Assembly (NCBI GenBank): GCA_012934845.2
Contig: WNNJ02000811.1
Coordinates: forward strand, 1-64,000
DNA from: Pomphorhynchus laevis
Taxonomy: Eukaryota; Acanthocephala; Palaeacanthocephala; Echinorhynchida; Pomphorhynchidae
Direction of reading: 5' to 3'
DNA: 64,000 nt
Part shown: piece by piece, positions 14,201 to 29,200 of the stretch
Position numbering within the stretch: the first letter of the stretch is position 1
Layout of the letters: each line of letters starts with the position of its first letter
Notes under the pieces: generated by a model
The model's database searches: none
What the model saw: the letters and a program-made list of their open reading frames with translations, nothing else
What the model was told of the DNA's origin: nothing
Made by a program: the position numbers and the translations under genes

Positions 14201-17200
14201 ATTAGGAAATAAATGAATGAAACATATTATTACTTTTAAATTCTATCTATCATCGTGAATAAAATAATGCAGTTATTTTGTGTGTTTAATATTTTCGATT
14301 ACAGCATATACAAGGAATAAGTAAATCATGCATTTTAAATATTTAAAAAATTAATTTAAATGATGTTCATGCTTTTGCTTTTATTATATACTTATTTGAA
14401 ATAAAATAATTCTTCTGAAATAAATTACCTCCTGAACACATACTATTAATATACTTTTAAGTAAAACGTATGATACGACAAGCAACTAACTGATTGTAGG
14501 AACATATTTATTCCAATATAATTTGATGCTGCTTTGCCAATATAACTTGGATTGCATTTATTATTTTCCACAAGTTTGATCTTCAACACTTTGATCTTCA
14601 ACACAAGGTCAATTTGTTAACACCATGTTAATGTAACCCAAACAGACTTTAATACTAGAGACTTAGTCAGGTCATTACTATTTACATCAATATAGTTGAA
14701 AGGGATTGGTAGAGAGCAGTAAATAATTACATTTTCTTCGTGATCAGTTTTGTTCTTACATACAACATCAATACCATTAATGCATATGACTTTTTCATTT
14801 CCAACATATGCATTAAAAGCGAATCGCAACTTATTCAATACAACAGCAGAATAATCCAGTGATGGCTTGCAAATTAAAATAAATTACTTTATGCTTATTG
14901 TTATTGTAAGTTAAAATCTATAGTCGTACTTTAGCACGTCTTATTTAATAAATAAGATGACAACTATTCAATATATCTAAGTGATGAAATTGATTTAATT
15001 TATAATCTAATAATCTTTGTTATTTATGAGTTAGAGCAAACATTGTCTACGTATAAATCACGATCGATCAAGAACGATTACAAAACATTTTACTATTTTG
15101 AATATTTTAATGGAAAATATACATCGATGTTCATTATAATAACTATAGTTTCAGAACCTTTGGATTTATAAACTCATTTGATATTTGATAATATGAATAA
15201 AAACCACTTTAACTACGAATAGTTGACAACGTCATATATTTTACACATATTTTTAAAACTTAAATTTTTAAATATTAAAAGAACAGTTCTAAATATTTCA
15301 AACATCAAAATTAATCCGTAAATTATAATTTTGTTTTTAACATGTCATTGTGCACGGTATTTTTAAAACGTAAATTTTTAAATATTAATAAAAAATTAAA
15401 TATTTCAAACTTCAATAAGAATGTTAAAATTACGTCTTGGTAATGTAGAGCTAATGGTACATTACGTGATGACATTATAAAATTATAAACATTCAAATTA
15501 TGCACAGTTTATCATCTAATTAAAAATCATTCATATTCGCATTTGTAAAATAATTACATAAATTATGTTTGTATGATGTGGCAGCCACGAAAGAATCAAT
15601 AAAACGATACCAGTACCGTTTCGTCATTATTTTGACTCTTTCGTGACAGATACCTCTCACTACTGGATGCAGAGGAGGACCGGGTGACAGCACGAGTATG
15701 TCAAAGGTACTTAGAGTATCTCAAAGGTACTTAGACGGCACGTTGCTAGATAAATAGAGAGAATGCGCCAGCATAAACCAGTGCTCTTCGCTAATGACCT
15801 TATTGGTAAAGCACGTACCTAGTTTGCTAGAACTTTTCTAGCTCTAAGTACCTTTGACCTACTCGCGCCGTCTGCCGGTCTTCCTCTGTATCCAGTAGTG
15901 GGAGGTATCTGGCACTGATGAGTCAAAATAGTAATGAAACGATACCAGGTATCATTTTTGTCGATTCCCTCGTGGCTGCTACATCATACAAACGGAAAAA
16001 GTCCCACGGAAATCTCTCATTTTATCGTAAAATATATAAATTATGGTTTATATTTTTGCATGTCATTGTGCACTTGAATCTCGAAATCTACTCTATAATG
16101 ATTACGTAACATCACTGAAGAAATCATAACAATTACCAGCTTGTTTGAAAAGCAGAGTATTTAAATTGTAACTTATAATTAAAATAAATCGAGCAAACGG
16201 TTGTATTTGTAACAAATTATACGTTCGTCAAGTTAATATTAACTTAGCTTATGCATTTTTAATAAATTACAATATTTGATAGTTAAAGATTCAATTATGT
16301 TTAGAACAAAATTGTTTAAATTGTAATAGTGCATTTAGAGTTAATGTATGTAAAGCGTAATTTGGCTAATTATTCAGAACAAAAAAATTTTAACAGCTTA
16401 AACACACAGTAAGCATCTGAGCTTTAATGCTAGTCCGATGATGATGTTTTTGTCCATTGGGCAAAACAGAGGACGACTAACAAAAACGGAAAAATTTAAT
16501 GCATTCATATGCAACGTTTGTTTGATTAGCGTATTACCATAACTTTACAGTGAGTTGATTTTCCCATACTCGTATTTAACAGTTTGTTAGCGTAAAACAT
16601 TATATATTATTCATTTAACTTATATTAGGTGAATGTAAATCATATAATTTATTAATAAATCATATAATTTATTTATTAGAAAAAATTTTAAATGTTTGTA
16701 CTGGCTCCTTATTTTACATTTTTGTAAAATATTTTTACTTTGTCTATTATTCGCAATTAAAGATAAACTTTAACTATAACATTACATCAATGAAGATATC
16801 AGAGCATATTCATGCTTGTATGAAAAACAGATTATTTAAATTGTAACCTATATATAATCGAAATAAATTGCGCAAACGATTGTATTTGTAACGAATTATA
16901 CGTTTATTAGATTAACATTTACTGAACTGATGCATTTTCTAATAAATGACTTTATCGGATAGTTAAATATTCAATTATGTTTTAATCAAAATTGTTAAAA
17001 TTACAAAAATGCATTTAGAGTTAATGTATGTAAAGCGTAGTTTTGCAAATTATTCAGAACAAAAAATTTAAACAGCTTAAATACACAGTAAGCATCTGAG
17101 CTTAAATGCTAGTCCGATGATGATGTTTTTGTCCATTGGGCAAAACAGAGGACAAACAAAAATTAACGAGAATAAATAAGCAATTCATTCTTAAGCATTA

Positions 17201-20200
17201 AATTCTTTTTTACGAATGCAATCCAAATTTAAAATAAAAAATAATAACCATAATAATTATTTAAAATCATAACAATTAACTTTTAAAATCGAAATTTTTG
17301 TATCTTTCGTATAGCATTGCAATAAACGGCAAATAAATCTAAAACGAGCTATCAAAACGAATCTGTAATTACGTCATTAATAAAATTCATAGAAAAGGAA
17401 ATTTTAATAAATGACTAGCAATTTTCACTATTTATATCATATTCGACAAATTATATTTACTTTTAAAAAGTGTGTATAAAAAGTGTATCAAACTATCTTT
17501 ATCGTATGCGAATTCATGATTTGCAGTATATTAGAGAACGCAGAAATTAAAGAACATTTTATTTTGTCGCTTTCTAAATTATATATTTATGTATATTATC
17601 ATACATTTGATCATTAGAAAGGCAGTTTCAGTGCAAATTGTAAATACATTTCCACATAAAATGCAATTAATATAACAAAACTTATTTTACTTAAATTTAA
17701 AAAGTTATTATATTTTTAATGAACTTAGCAAATATCAAAATAGTCTAATTAGATTTAAAAGGCGCAAACATTTTGATATAACATCAGCAAAAAACGTTTG
17801 TTTTACTGTCGCAAAATTTCAGACATTCACGTATGCAAGTATACGATCGCTTACGTATGTAAATATACGATCCCTTAAAAATATGCTATAATTTAAAAGG
17901 CATTATATAGACATTATGTTCTTCTTAATACACGCTTTAATTATACATTTTGAGCTCAAGTACTGATAATAATGTGTGAATATTTTGCTTAAAATTTATC
18001 TTTGAGGTCTTATTATGCCTTTTTTCGAAATTTAAATAAAACATTTTTGCTGTTGAGTTTGTTTCTTCTATTTTTTAAATAGACACAAAAATTTAGACAT
18101 TACAGTCAGCAAATTAACACAATTTTTATGGTCGCAAAATTTCAAACATTTACGTATGTAAATGTACGATGCCTTACGTAATATTAACTGATGTATACGT
18201 AGAATGTGTAATTGTTTTGTTCTAGTCCAAGGTTAAACTTCACTCTAAATTTATATTTTAAATTAATGCTCTTTTTCAATATTGAAATAAAGCATTTTTG
18301 AAGGTGAATTTGTTTCGTACAATCCACTGCACCAATTATAATTCCCATTACAAATGTATTTTGTAATAAATTATATTTAATATCACAATGTGTATTTATA
18401 GCTTAAAACTAAAGTAATTTAAACAACTAAAGTATGCTATAATTTAAGGTAAATCTTGTATGCTCTTAATTACGAACACTTCAAAAAATATTTACAGCTT
18501 AAACACACAGTAAGCATCTTAGCATTCATGCTAGTCCGATGAAGATGTTATGTCCATGCGGCATATCAGAGGACAACACAGAAATTAAAGATAATAAACT
18601 GAACATTTCGATAGTAATTTACAATAACTACGTAATTCTTAAAATGTTAGAGTTGTATGATCTAGAAATACTTTTTTAGTTTAAAAATCAGTGAGTGCAC
18701 TATTTATGAAAAAGTGTTAAATACCAGGTTTTGTCAAACTTTATTACAGATTTATAATATATATTTTAGAATATTTTTTATAAATATATTAACAAATATT
18801 TATAATATTTATATTAGATAAATATTAGATTTCTCTGCAGTAAATATTGATATTATAAAAATACCATTTATTAATATCAATTTTAAAAATTGTTGTATAA
18901 TTTTATCACGTGTCATTTGTCCTGCAAATTTTTATTTTGAATTAATATTATTGAATCGAATAGTTAAAATTTTGTAATAATTTAATAACTTACGCGTTAC
19001 CTGAATTTGAAAAATGAACATAAAAAATATGTTTATTTAATTAATTGGTGCATGCACGTTAGACGTCGGTTTTGAAAATAGACGTCGGTTTTGAAAATTC
19101 TAAAAAAAGACAAAAAGAATTTATTATAAAAGGGTCAAAAATGTATTAAAACGTTTTGATTTTTCAATTTTATGTTCCCAAATGAATTGAATTAGATATT
19201 CGGAGTGTTGTTCCTTCGAAATTCCTGGTTTCTCTCGTAGAAATTTTTTCGATAAAGACCACAAACCTTCGATTGTTTGTGTGTATAGTCCTATCTTCAG
19301 GGTTAATAAAGTTAATAGAATGATTAACAGACCTATGATCATATGAAGAATTATTCTCTAAGGCTTTTGAATATGCTTTCCATTGGTCTGTTATAATAAT
19401 AGTATTTGGTAAAATATTATCATTTATAACTTGCCTCATTGTTTCTGCATTTCTATTTCTTACAGGCACTATAAAGGTCTTTTTCGAACCACGTTCAACT
19501 GCTCCTACAAACCATTATCCGTCATTTAGTCGTCCTCTGTTATATTTTCTTTTGAAAAATAAACTTTCATCAATTTCGACAATTTTTTTTGAACCATCGC
19601 TGTTCAAACCTCCTAATTTCTCGCTAGTGGAAGAAATATGATCACAGATTATCTCCCTGACAAGATCAACATATTCAGAAACAGTGTTTCTTGAGATTTC
19701 AAGTTCTCGAGCAATTTCACTCAAGGATATTCGATTCAAATACTTATAGAAAATAAAAAAAAATTGTTCTCATAGGTAAACGTGAGCTTGAAAACAAACT
19801 ATTATATCGAATAGAACATGAGAATCTACATGACCTCTTACATGTCCAAAAATACCCATCCAACGCATTTTTTCTTTTCTGATAGCACAAGTAGGTACCA
19901 TCATCACATTTGGGACAAAGAACAAAATTTTTTAAAACGCCTATTCTGGCAAGAAATGAATTTTGAGTATCAAAATTCGAAAAAACACGGTTTAAATAAC
20001 TCTCGGTTATGTTCAGATCCATCATTTCTTCTTGTGATAGAAAAGTCTCTTCATCAACAATTGTTCTTACTGATTTTCTAACCATCTAAGGGGGGGGTTA
20101 AAAATTTTCAAAACCGACGTCTAACAAACTATTATATCGAATAGAACATGAGAATCTACGTGATAGAAAAGTCTAGACGTGATATCTCGACGTGATAGAA

Positions 20201-23200
20201 AAGTCTCTTCATCAACAATTGTTCTTACTGATTTTCTAACCATCTAAGGGGGGGGGTTAAAAATTTTCAAAACCGACGTCTATTTTCAAAACCGACGTCT
20301 AACGTGCATGCACCAATTAATTTAATTAATTTTTATTTTTTGAATACTTTAATTTTTGTTTTGCTGTTTAAATTAAGAACAATATTTTTACATAAATTAC
20401 AATTTAAATACCAAAACATTTCGATTTATTAGACTTAATGCAAACAATTTGATCATCAACAAAGCAAATAAAATCACAAATCAGCATAAGTTATATAAGT
20501 AACAATAATGTATTAGTCATGTTTATAGCTAATTGCAGGCTATTTATGGCAATACGAAATTACACAAAATTATTCAGAACCAAATTGTGGACTAGTCATT
20601 TCGATGATCGCACAACAGCTTAAACTATAAAGTCCTTAATTATACTATATAAAGACTTTTATGTTAAATACCAATGTAATTATAATTTGTTGATACGCTA
20701 TATGATATCATTTTTTATAATATTTTTACTTGTGTTCCAGTTGACAAATCTATGGATTTTATAAGATAATACGATATAAATACATCAAACGAGATATTTA
20801 GATATTGCAAAACATTTATTAAATAAATCTGTATTAACTTATTATATAAAAGAGAAATTATATCACTTGCATGTATTTGGATTGGCTATTTTGATATGTG
20901 TGGAAATAAGAACTAAAAATGTAGTATCTCATTTCTTCCAGACCACATTGAACGAGAAATGCAAATAATATGAACAAACATTTCTTTTTTGTGAAATAAA
21001 TTTGTAAAAAAAAACTAATTAATCAGTTAAGAAGACTGCATCACAAGTTTGTAAGAAATTAAAAAGTTGCAATTAGACATCTTATTAGTATTTAAAACCA
21101 AAAGTAAAAGCATAATATAAAATTGCATTTTAAAGAACGGTAAAAATATTGGCAAGCTTATTGAAGCTCATTTTGATTATTAAATAAACATGTCTAATTA
21201 ATTGCAATAATATAGACCATACTTTGTTCTGAGATGACAAACGGCTCGATTAGTGTACGAAGCTCAGCAATTTTAAGTCGCTTTGAAGGATTTGGATGGA
21301 TTAGCTTTCGAAGAATTGCTTAAATGATTAAGTTTTAACGATTTGATTTAAAAGAAGATAATACTTATGACTTTTTCATTTAAACTCATCCATGGTCTTA
21401 TTGGCTTTTTATTGAACCAGCACATAAATGATCGATCCTTTCTGCGATCAGGCTTCTCCCACATCATTTCTAAAGATTATAAAAAGCTAATAAATAACAA
21501 AAATGCGATTCACGCTAAAACACTGCTGATTATTTTGATAATTAGAGTGACAATACAACATGATTTAAACTGATCACTTCAAGACATACCAAATCAGACA
21601 TTCCCAATGTGCCAATACAACATGATTAAAATTGATCACTTCAAGACATACCAAATCAAACATTGCCATTTGTATTTGTAATTCAACATATTAAAATTGA
21701 ATTATTATTTTTAGATATACAAATATTTTTAATTAACGTGTCCTTGCCTAATTGATGAAATATCAATGAGGCAGCGGATAAAACACAAGGTAAGACATCG
21801 AATTATATTTTTAAAATATAAAAAAATATTTTAAATGTAATAAAAATCAAATCAATAAAATGTAATTCAATAAAAAACACACGATAACTACGCTTCATGT
21901 TTCGATCTTTCTAATGTAAACTGATCATCATTCGACTCGTCTGATGTATTAACAATCAGATATAAGGAAATACTATGCAATAAACATTTTGCAAATTTTA
22001 TTGAAATCATTTTTGATTACTGCAGACGAGTCGAATGATCGTTAGCTAACTTTAAACAGAAATGAATTGTGTACTTCATACAATCAAATAGATTATATCT
22101 AATATAGATCAAATAAATTAGATTATACATAATATTTTTAAACAAAGAATAATTTATTTTTAATTTAGTGTTAATAATATCTAAGTCAGTATTATTGTAA
22201 AATTTAAGATTATATTTTATATTAATTTGATTGCTATTAATTTGATGGTAAAATTTCGTATTTAACGGCAAAAGTATTAAGCATAAAGTATTTAACTTGT
22301 TTTTAATTTTTGCATATTTAAACCTGAGTCATTCTGAGTCATTGGAAGTCTGCAATTCGATTGCTAAGCAGAAAATGCTTTAGAATTAATATTTTTTGTT
22401 TTTGGAAAAAAATAAAAAATGATATCATGCCTAAATATGTTTTTAGGCTTTCTCCTTATGTTTGTACTCGCTCATTATTTTACATTTTTTGTAAAATATT
22501 TGACTTTGTCTATTATTCGCAAATGAATACACACAACTATTACGTAACATCACTAAAGAAATCATAACAATTACCAGCTTGTTTGAAAAGCAGAGTATTT
22601 AAATTGTAACTTATAATTAAAATAAATCGAGCAAACGGTTGTATTTATAACAAATTTTATGTTCTTCAAGTTTATATTTACTTAGCTGATGCATTTTTAA
22701 TAAATGACTTTATTGGATAGTAAAATATTCAATTGTGTTTAAAACAAAATGGTTTAAATTATAAAAATGCATTCAGAGTTAATGTATGTAAAGCGTAATT
22801 TGGCAAATTATTCAGAACAAAAAATATTTAACAACCTAAACACACAGTAAGCATCTGAGCTTTAATGCTAGTCCGATGATGATGTTTTTGTCCATTGGGC
22901 ATAACAGAGGACAACCATAAATTATGGAGAATAAATTAGCAATCCATAAGAAAGCATTAAATTCAAATTTACGAATGCACATGCAAAATTAAAATATAAC
23001 AAATATAAGAACCATAATAATTATTATTTAAAATTATTTTGTATCTTTTAAATAATGTTGCAATGGACGGAAAATCAATTTAAAACGATCAATAAAAAGA
23101 AACTACTCTTTCGTCATTAATACGATTCATCGAAAGAAAAGTTGTAATAAATGGCAGTAATTTTCTTTTTCTAAATCATACTCGACAAATTATTGACTAA

Positions 23201-26200
23201 GTAATAACACAACACTAATTTTAACCAACAACAATTATGTTCTCATTCTTCCAGGCGATAAACTTCACAATCCATCCCAATATATTTGTCTTTATTTTTG
23301 TGTTGTTTACTGAACATAATCATCAATAAACATACAATATTCATCTAACTAGCATAAAAGTTAAAATCTTACTGTCTGTTAAACCTTCGAAAAATTTAGG
23401 CTCTGATTTTTTTTTGTATCTTTAAAAAAACAATTTTTGTATCTCCCATCGTTGACGCGATTTATTTTAATAAGTAATTTACTAAATAACAACTAATTTA
23501 TTTAAATAACGAACAACATCATTCTCTCTGTACTCTGCGTTTCATACATGACAGTGAATCAAATATTATTTCTCATTTTTACCATAAATGAAAGCTTCTT
23601 AACAAGTAACAAAACCTTTTGAAGCTAATAATAATTTCTTTTCTATTTCAAAATAAATTTGAGAATTATTATTTTAATATTTTTAAAAATATTTCTGCCT
23701 GAAAGTGGCTTTTTGCCGTTAAATAAGAATTTGACAGTAGTATTCTTTCTGTTAAGAAATAATTTTAAATGTTTGTACTGGCTCCTCATTTTACATTTTT
23801 GTAAAATATTTGACTTTGTCTATTATTCGCAATTAAAGATAAACTTTAACTATAACATTACATCAATGAAGATATCAGAGCATATTCATGCTTGTATGAA
23901 AAGCAGATTATTTAAATTGTAACTTATTTATAATTAAAACAAATCACACAACCAGTTGTATTTGTAACAAATTATACGTTTATTAGATTAACATTTACTG
24001 AACTGATACATTTTTTAATAAATGACTTTATCGGATAGTTGAATATTCAATTATGTTTTAATCAAAATTGTTAAAATTATAAAAATGCATTTAGAGTTAA
24101 TGTATGTAAAGCGTAGTTTTGCAAATTATTCAGAACAAAAAATATTTAACAACGTAAACACACAGTAAGCATCTGAGCTTTAATGCTAGTCCGATGATGA
24201 TGTTTTTGCATAAAGGACAAAGGACAAACAAAAATTAACGAGAATAAATAAGCAATTCATTCTCAAGCATTAAATTCTTTTTTACGAATGCAATCCAAAT
24301 TTAAAATAAAAAATAATAACCATAATAATTATTTAAAATCATAACAATTAACTTTTAAAATCCAAATTTTTGTATCTTTCGTATAGCATTGCAATAAACG
24401 GCAAATAAATCTAAAAGAAGCTATCAAAACAAATATGTAATTTCGTTATTAATAAAATTCATAGAAAAGATTTTCGTGGAAAATAGTGGAAACTCAGGCT
24501 GTTTCCACTATTGTAAAATATTTGAATTTGTCTGCTATTCGCAATTAGAGTTACACTTTAACTATTACATTATATCAATGAAGATATCATGGCATTTACA
24601 TGCTTGTATGAAAAGCGGAGTATTTAAATTGTAACTTATTTATAATTAAAATAAATCGAGCAAACAGTTGTATTTGTAACAAATTATACGTCATTCATAT
24701 AATCATTTACATATCATAGGGATACGTAAGATTAGACGAGCAAGAAGTTGTCGATACCTGCGAACTGAAAGTTTAAGAAAGCAAGCGCTCGGAACCCTCA
24801 TTCGTCAACGTTTCCGGAGACTCCCTGTTATCTCACACGACAATGCTAACATGCGGAAGCTGTGCTACTCTGACGCTGACAGGATTTCTGCTGCATTTCA
24901 TATCCAGCTCAAGAACAGCGAATTTATGATCCGCGAGTTCCGCTGAGATGGTAGCTACATAATTTACGCCCAATCCGATCAGATAACTGGTAATTTTGGT
25001 CATACTTCCGAGTATCGTGCGGATTTTTGCGACTACCTTGAGGCTCACAAGAGAGAGTTTAGATATTAGAATATGAATGCTTTCGAATTAAAAAAATTTT
25101 ATCTCCATATAAACAAATTATATAAAATCTTATTTAATTATTTATTATTATATTAATTTTATTTATTACTATTTTTGATTAAAAAAATATTAAACAAAAA
25201 ATCTGACTATTCTCGTTTAAATCCTCGAATAAACACATACGTTCAAAAAGATCATATCCTAAGCATCACAAAACCTATACAACCAAAAACCTAAGCATCA
25301 CTATACAAGCTATATTAATACAAGCTAAGGATCACAAAACAACCTCAACATCACAAAACAACCTCAACATCACAAAACAACCTCAACATCACAAAACAAC
25401 CTCAACATCACAAAACAACCTCAACATCACAAAACAACCTCAACATCACAAAACAACCTCAACATCACAAAACAACCTCAACATCACAAAACAACCTCAA
25501 CATCACAAAACAACCTCAACATCACAAAACAACCTCAACATCACAAAACAACCTCAACATCACAAAACAACCTCAACATCACAAAACAACCTCAACATCA
25601 CAAAACAACCTCAACATCACAAAACAACCTCAACATCACAAAACAACCTCAACATCACAAAACAACCTCAACATCACAAAACAACATCAACATCACAAAA
25701 CAACCTCAACATCACAAAACAACCTCAACATCACAAAACAACCTCAACATCACAAAACAACATCAACATCACAAAACAACCTCAACATCACAAAACAACC
25801 TCAACATCACAAAACAACCTCAACATCACAAAACAACCTCAACATCACAAAACAACCTCAACATCACAAAACAACCTCAACATCACAAAACAACCTCAAC
25901 ATCACAAAACAACCTCAACATCACAAAACAACCTCAACATCACAAAACAACCTCAACATCACAAAACAACCTCAACATCACAAAACAACCTCAACATCAC
26001 AAAACAACCTCAACATCACAAAACAACCTCAACATCACAAAACAACATCAACATCACAAAACAACATCAACATCACAAAACAACATCAACATCACAAAAC
26101 AACATCAACATCACAAAACAACATCAACATCACAAAACAACATCAACATCACAAAACAACATCAACATCACAAAACAACATCAACATCACAAAACAACAT

Positions 26201-29200
26201 CAACATCACAAAACAACCTCAACATCACAAAACAACCTCAACATCACAAAACAACCTCAACATCACAAAACAACCTCAACATCACAAAACAACCTCAACA
26301 TCACAAAACAACCTCAACATCACAAAACAACCTCAACATCACAAAACAACCTCAACATCACAAAACAACCTCAACATCACAAAACAACCTCAACATCACA
26401 AAACAACCTCAACATCACAAAACAACCTCAACATCACAAAACAACATCAACATCACAAAACAACATCAACATCACAAAACAACATCAACATCACAAAACA
26501 ACATCAACATCACAAAACAACATCAACATCACAAAACAACATCAACATCACAAAACAACATCAACATCACAAAACAACATCAACATCACAAAACAACATC
26601 AACATCACAAAACAACATCAACATCACAAAACAACCTCAACATCACAAAACAACCTCAACATCACAAAACAACCTCAACATCACAAAACAACCTCAACAT
26701 CACAAAACAACATCAACATCACAAAACAACATCAACATCACAAAACAACATCAACATCACAAAACAACATCAACATCACAAAACAACATCAACATCACAA
26801 AACAACATCAACATCACAAAACAACATCAACATCACAAAACAACATCAACATCACAAAACAACATCAACATCACAAAACAACATCAACATCACAAAACAA
26901 CATCAACATCACAAAACAACATCAACATCACAAAACAACATCAACATCACAAAACAACATCAACATCACAAAACAACATCAACATCACAAAACAACATCA
27001 ACATCACAAAACAACATCAACATCACAAAACAACATCAACATCACAAAACAACATCAACATCACAAAACAACATCAACATCACAAAACAACATCAACATC
27101 ACAAAACAACATCAACATCACAAAACAACATCAACATCACAAAACAACATCAACATCACAAAACAACATCAACATCACAAAACAACCTCAACATCACAAA
27201 ACAACCTCAACATCACAAAACAACATCAACATCACAAAACAACATCAACATTACAAAACAGCCTCAACATCACAAAACAACCTCAACATCACAAAACAAC
27301 CTGGGATGCCTCTATTGATTCCCACTGTTGAAAAATTATCATATTGAACATGCCAAGTGACAAGCCTTCAGTGATGCAGAAGTGCTGTTCGTCTAACGAA
27401 CAAGCAGCCAAATGCAAAGGTTGTCCATGTGCAAAGGGAAAGTTGTACTAACTGTAATGCACCAAATTGTACTAACAAAGCGGATCGACAATTCATGCTA
27501 CAGGATTCACGATCTTTGGTGCTGGATCTGCCAAACCAAGCTCATCAACAATTACCGAAACAAAATGAAAGTCGACAACACGTTAGGCCAACTACTACAG
27601 TCCAGGGTAAAAACATAACTGAATATAATGTATCAAATGAAATTAATGGCAGCGATATAATGCCAGAGTTGTGTTCAATAAATGATAAAATGATGTATCT
27701 CAGTCGACTCAGACTGCTGTTATACATGGACCATCAGCAAATGACAAAATATCTTACAAGCTATTGTCTTCTATCGTTTACTTACTAACTCCTTCGCCAT
27801 CTACAAATCCCGTTCTTGAAACTTCTCTCACACTCTATTCGTTTGAATACGGATGAAACTTCCCTTAATCTTCATCTTCCAAACAATGCAAACAGTAAAG
27901 GCCTTCATCTCTTACCTCATTTTTCCTATTCCTTCCCACATCTAAATACATCTCATACCTCTTTATTCTCTTCATGTACTCATTACTCTACCTCCAGCGT
28001 ATCACTTCTCAATAATTTACATCCTTCCGTCAAAATCATCTCCAGTGACATATCCGATCAACCGATTCAACAATCCACTACTGTCACACATGATCCAACC
28101 GTATCACTTCTCAATAATTTACATCATTCCGTCAAAGTCATCTCCAGTAACATCTCCGATTAACCAATTCAACAATGCACTCCTGTCACACATGTTCCAA
28201 ACTATCTCAATTCTTCTCTTAGCACCCCTGTCATTCCCACGTTTACCTCCTCTTCTAACTGTACTCCTACCAGGTATGTCCGTCTACCACTTCCACGTAA
28301 TCGTTTTCCTTCGCGTGATCGATGCATTATCATATCTAACTTAAAGCTTTCGAAACTGCCTCTCCTCTATGTCGCCTCGATGATGATGTATTTGATTTCA
28401 GGTCTATAATCTCAACCATTCTTTCTGATGATAATCCATGCCTTTTTAATAATATAGCTACTGTATCTTTTAACCGTTTAAACAAATCTACTAAATTCAA
28501 TAATCTCAGTTCTTCACTCCTAAATATCGTTTTCCGACATAGTTAACATGCATCCTTAGTACTCTCCTAACGTTTTAACCTCTTACCACTTCGCCTACTT
28601 GTCGTATCTTTCCAGACCGCTCCCCTTCTGATATTGCACAAGCGCCGGTCATCCATTCAATACGTCAAATCAACGGAAATTTTCACGTTGTACACACAAG
28701 GCCAAAAATTCGATGGCGTCCCGTCTCTCCCCCTGTTTTCTTCGCTAGTCGATCTCGCTCCTGAGCATACTGTTCGTCTTAGTTTATTCAACACTCGCTC
28801 CATGCTTCATAAAGCTGATATGCTCCTTGATATCTTCGATCAATTATCTATCGATATTATCTGCATTACCGAATCCTGTCACTCTGACTCCGACGATCTT
28901 GACATTCGTCGTCTATGTCGCTCTGGTTGTTCTCTAGTTGAATCAGCTCGTCAAATTACATCTCATACATCTGCTGCGTCTAACCATGGCGGTATTGTTG
29001 CCATTGCTCGTCACCCAATGTCTTTACGTAAAATTAAAGTTATAATCCGATACACTTCGTTCGAATTACTCATATGCAGATTATCAACGCCTTTCCCTCT
29101 GGAACTTGTGATTGTATACCGTCCAGGTTCATTTTCCTCATCTCGTATCTTCTTTAACGACCTTGCAGATCTTATGTCTCACAGTTACTTGTCTTATACT

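Noticed and set aside
25328-27300. CRISPR array
   Set aside because: It is a head-to-tail 19-bp array without unique spacers, in animal DNA.
27429-27788. The Cys-rich ORF as an independent metallothionein-like gene
   Set aside because: It runs directly into the ORF1 linker of the LINE and is best read as the start of ORF1, though this is not proven.
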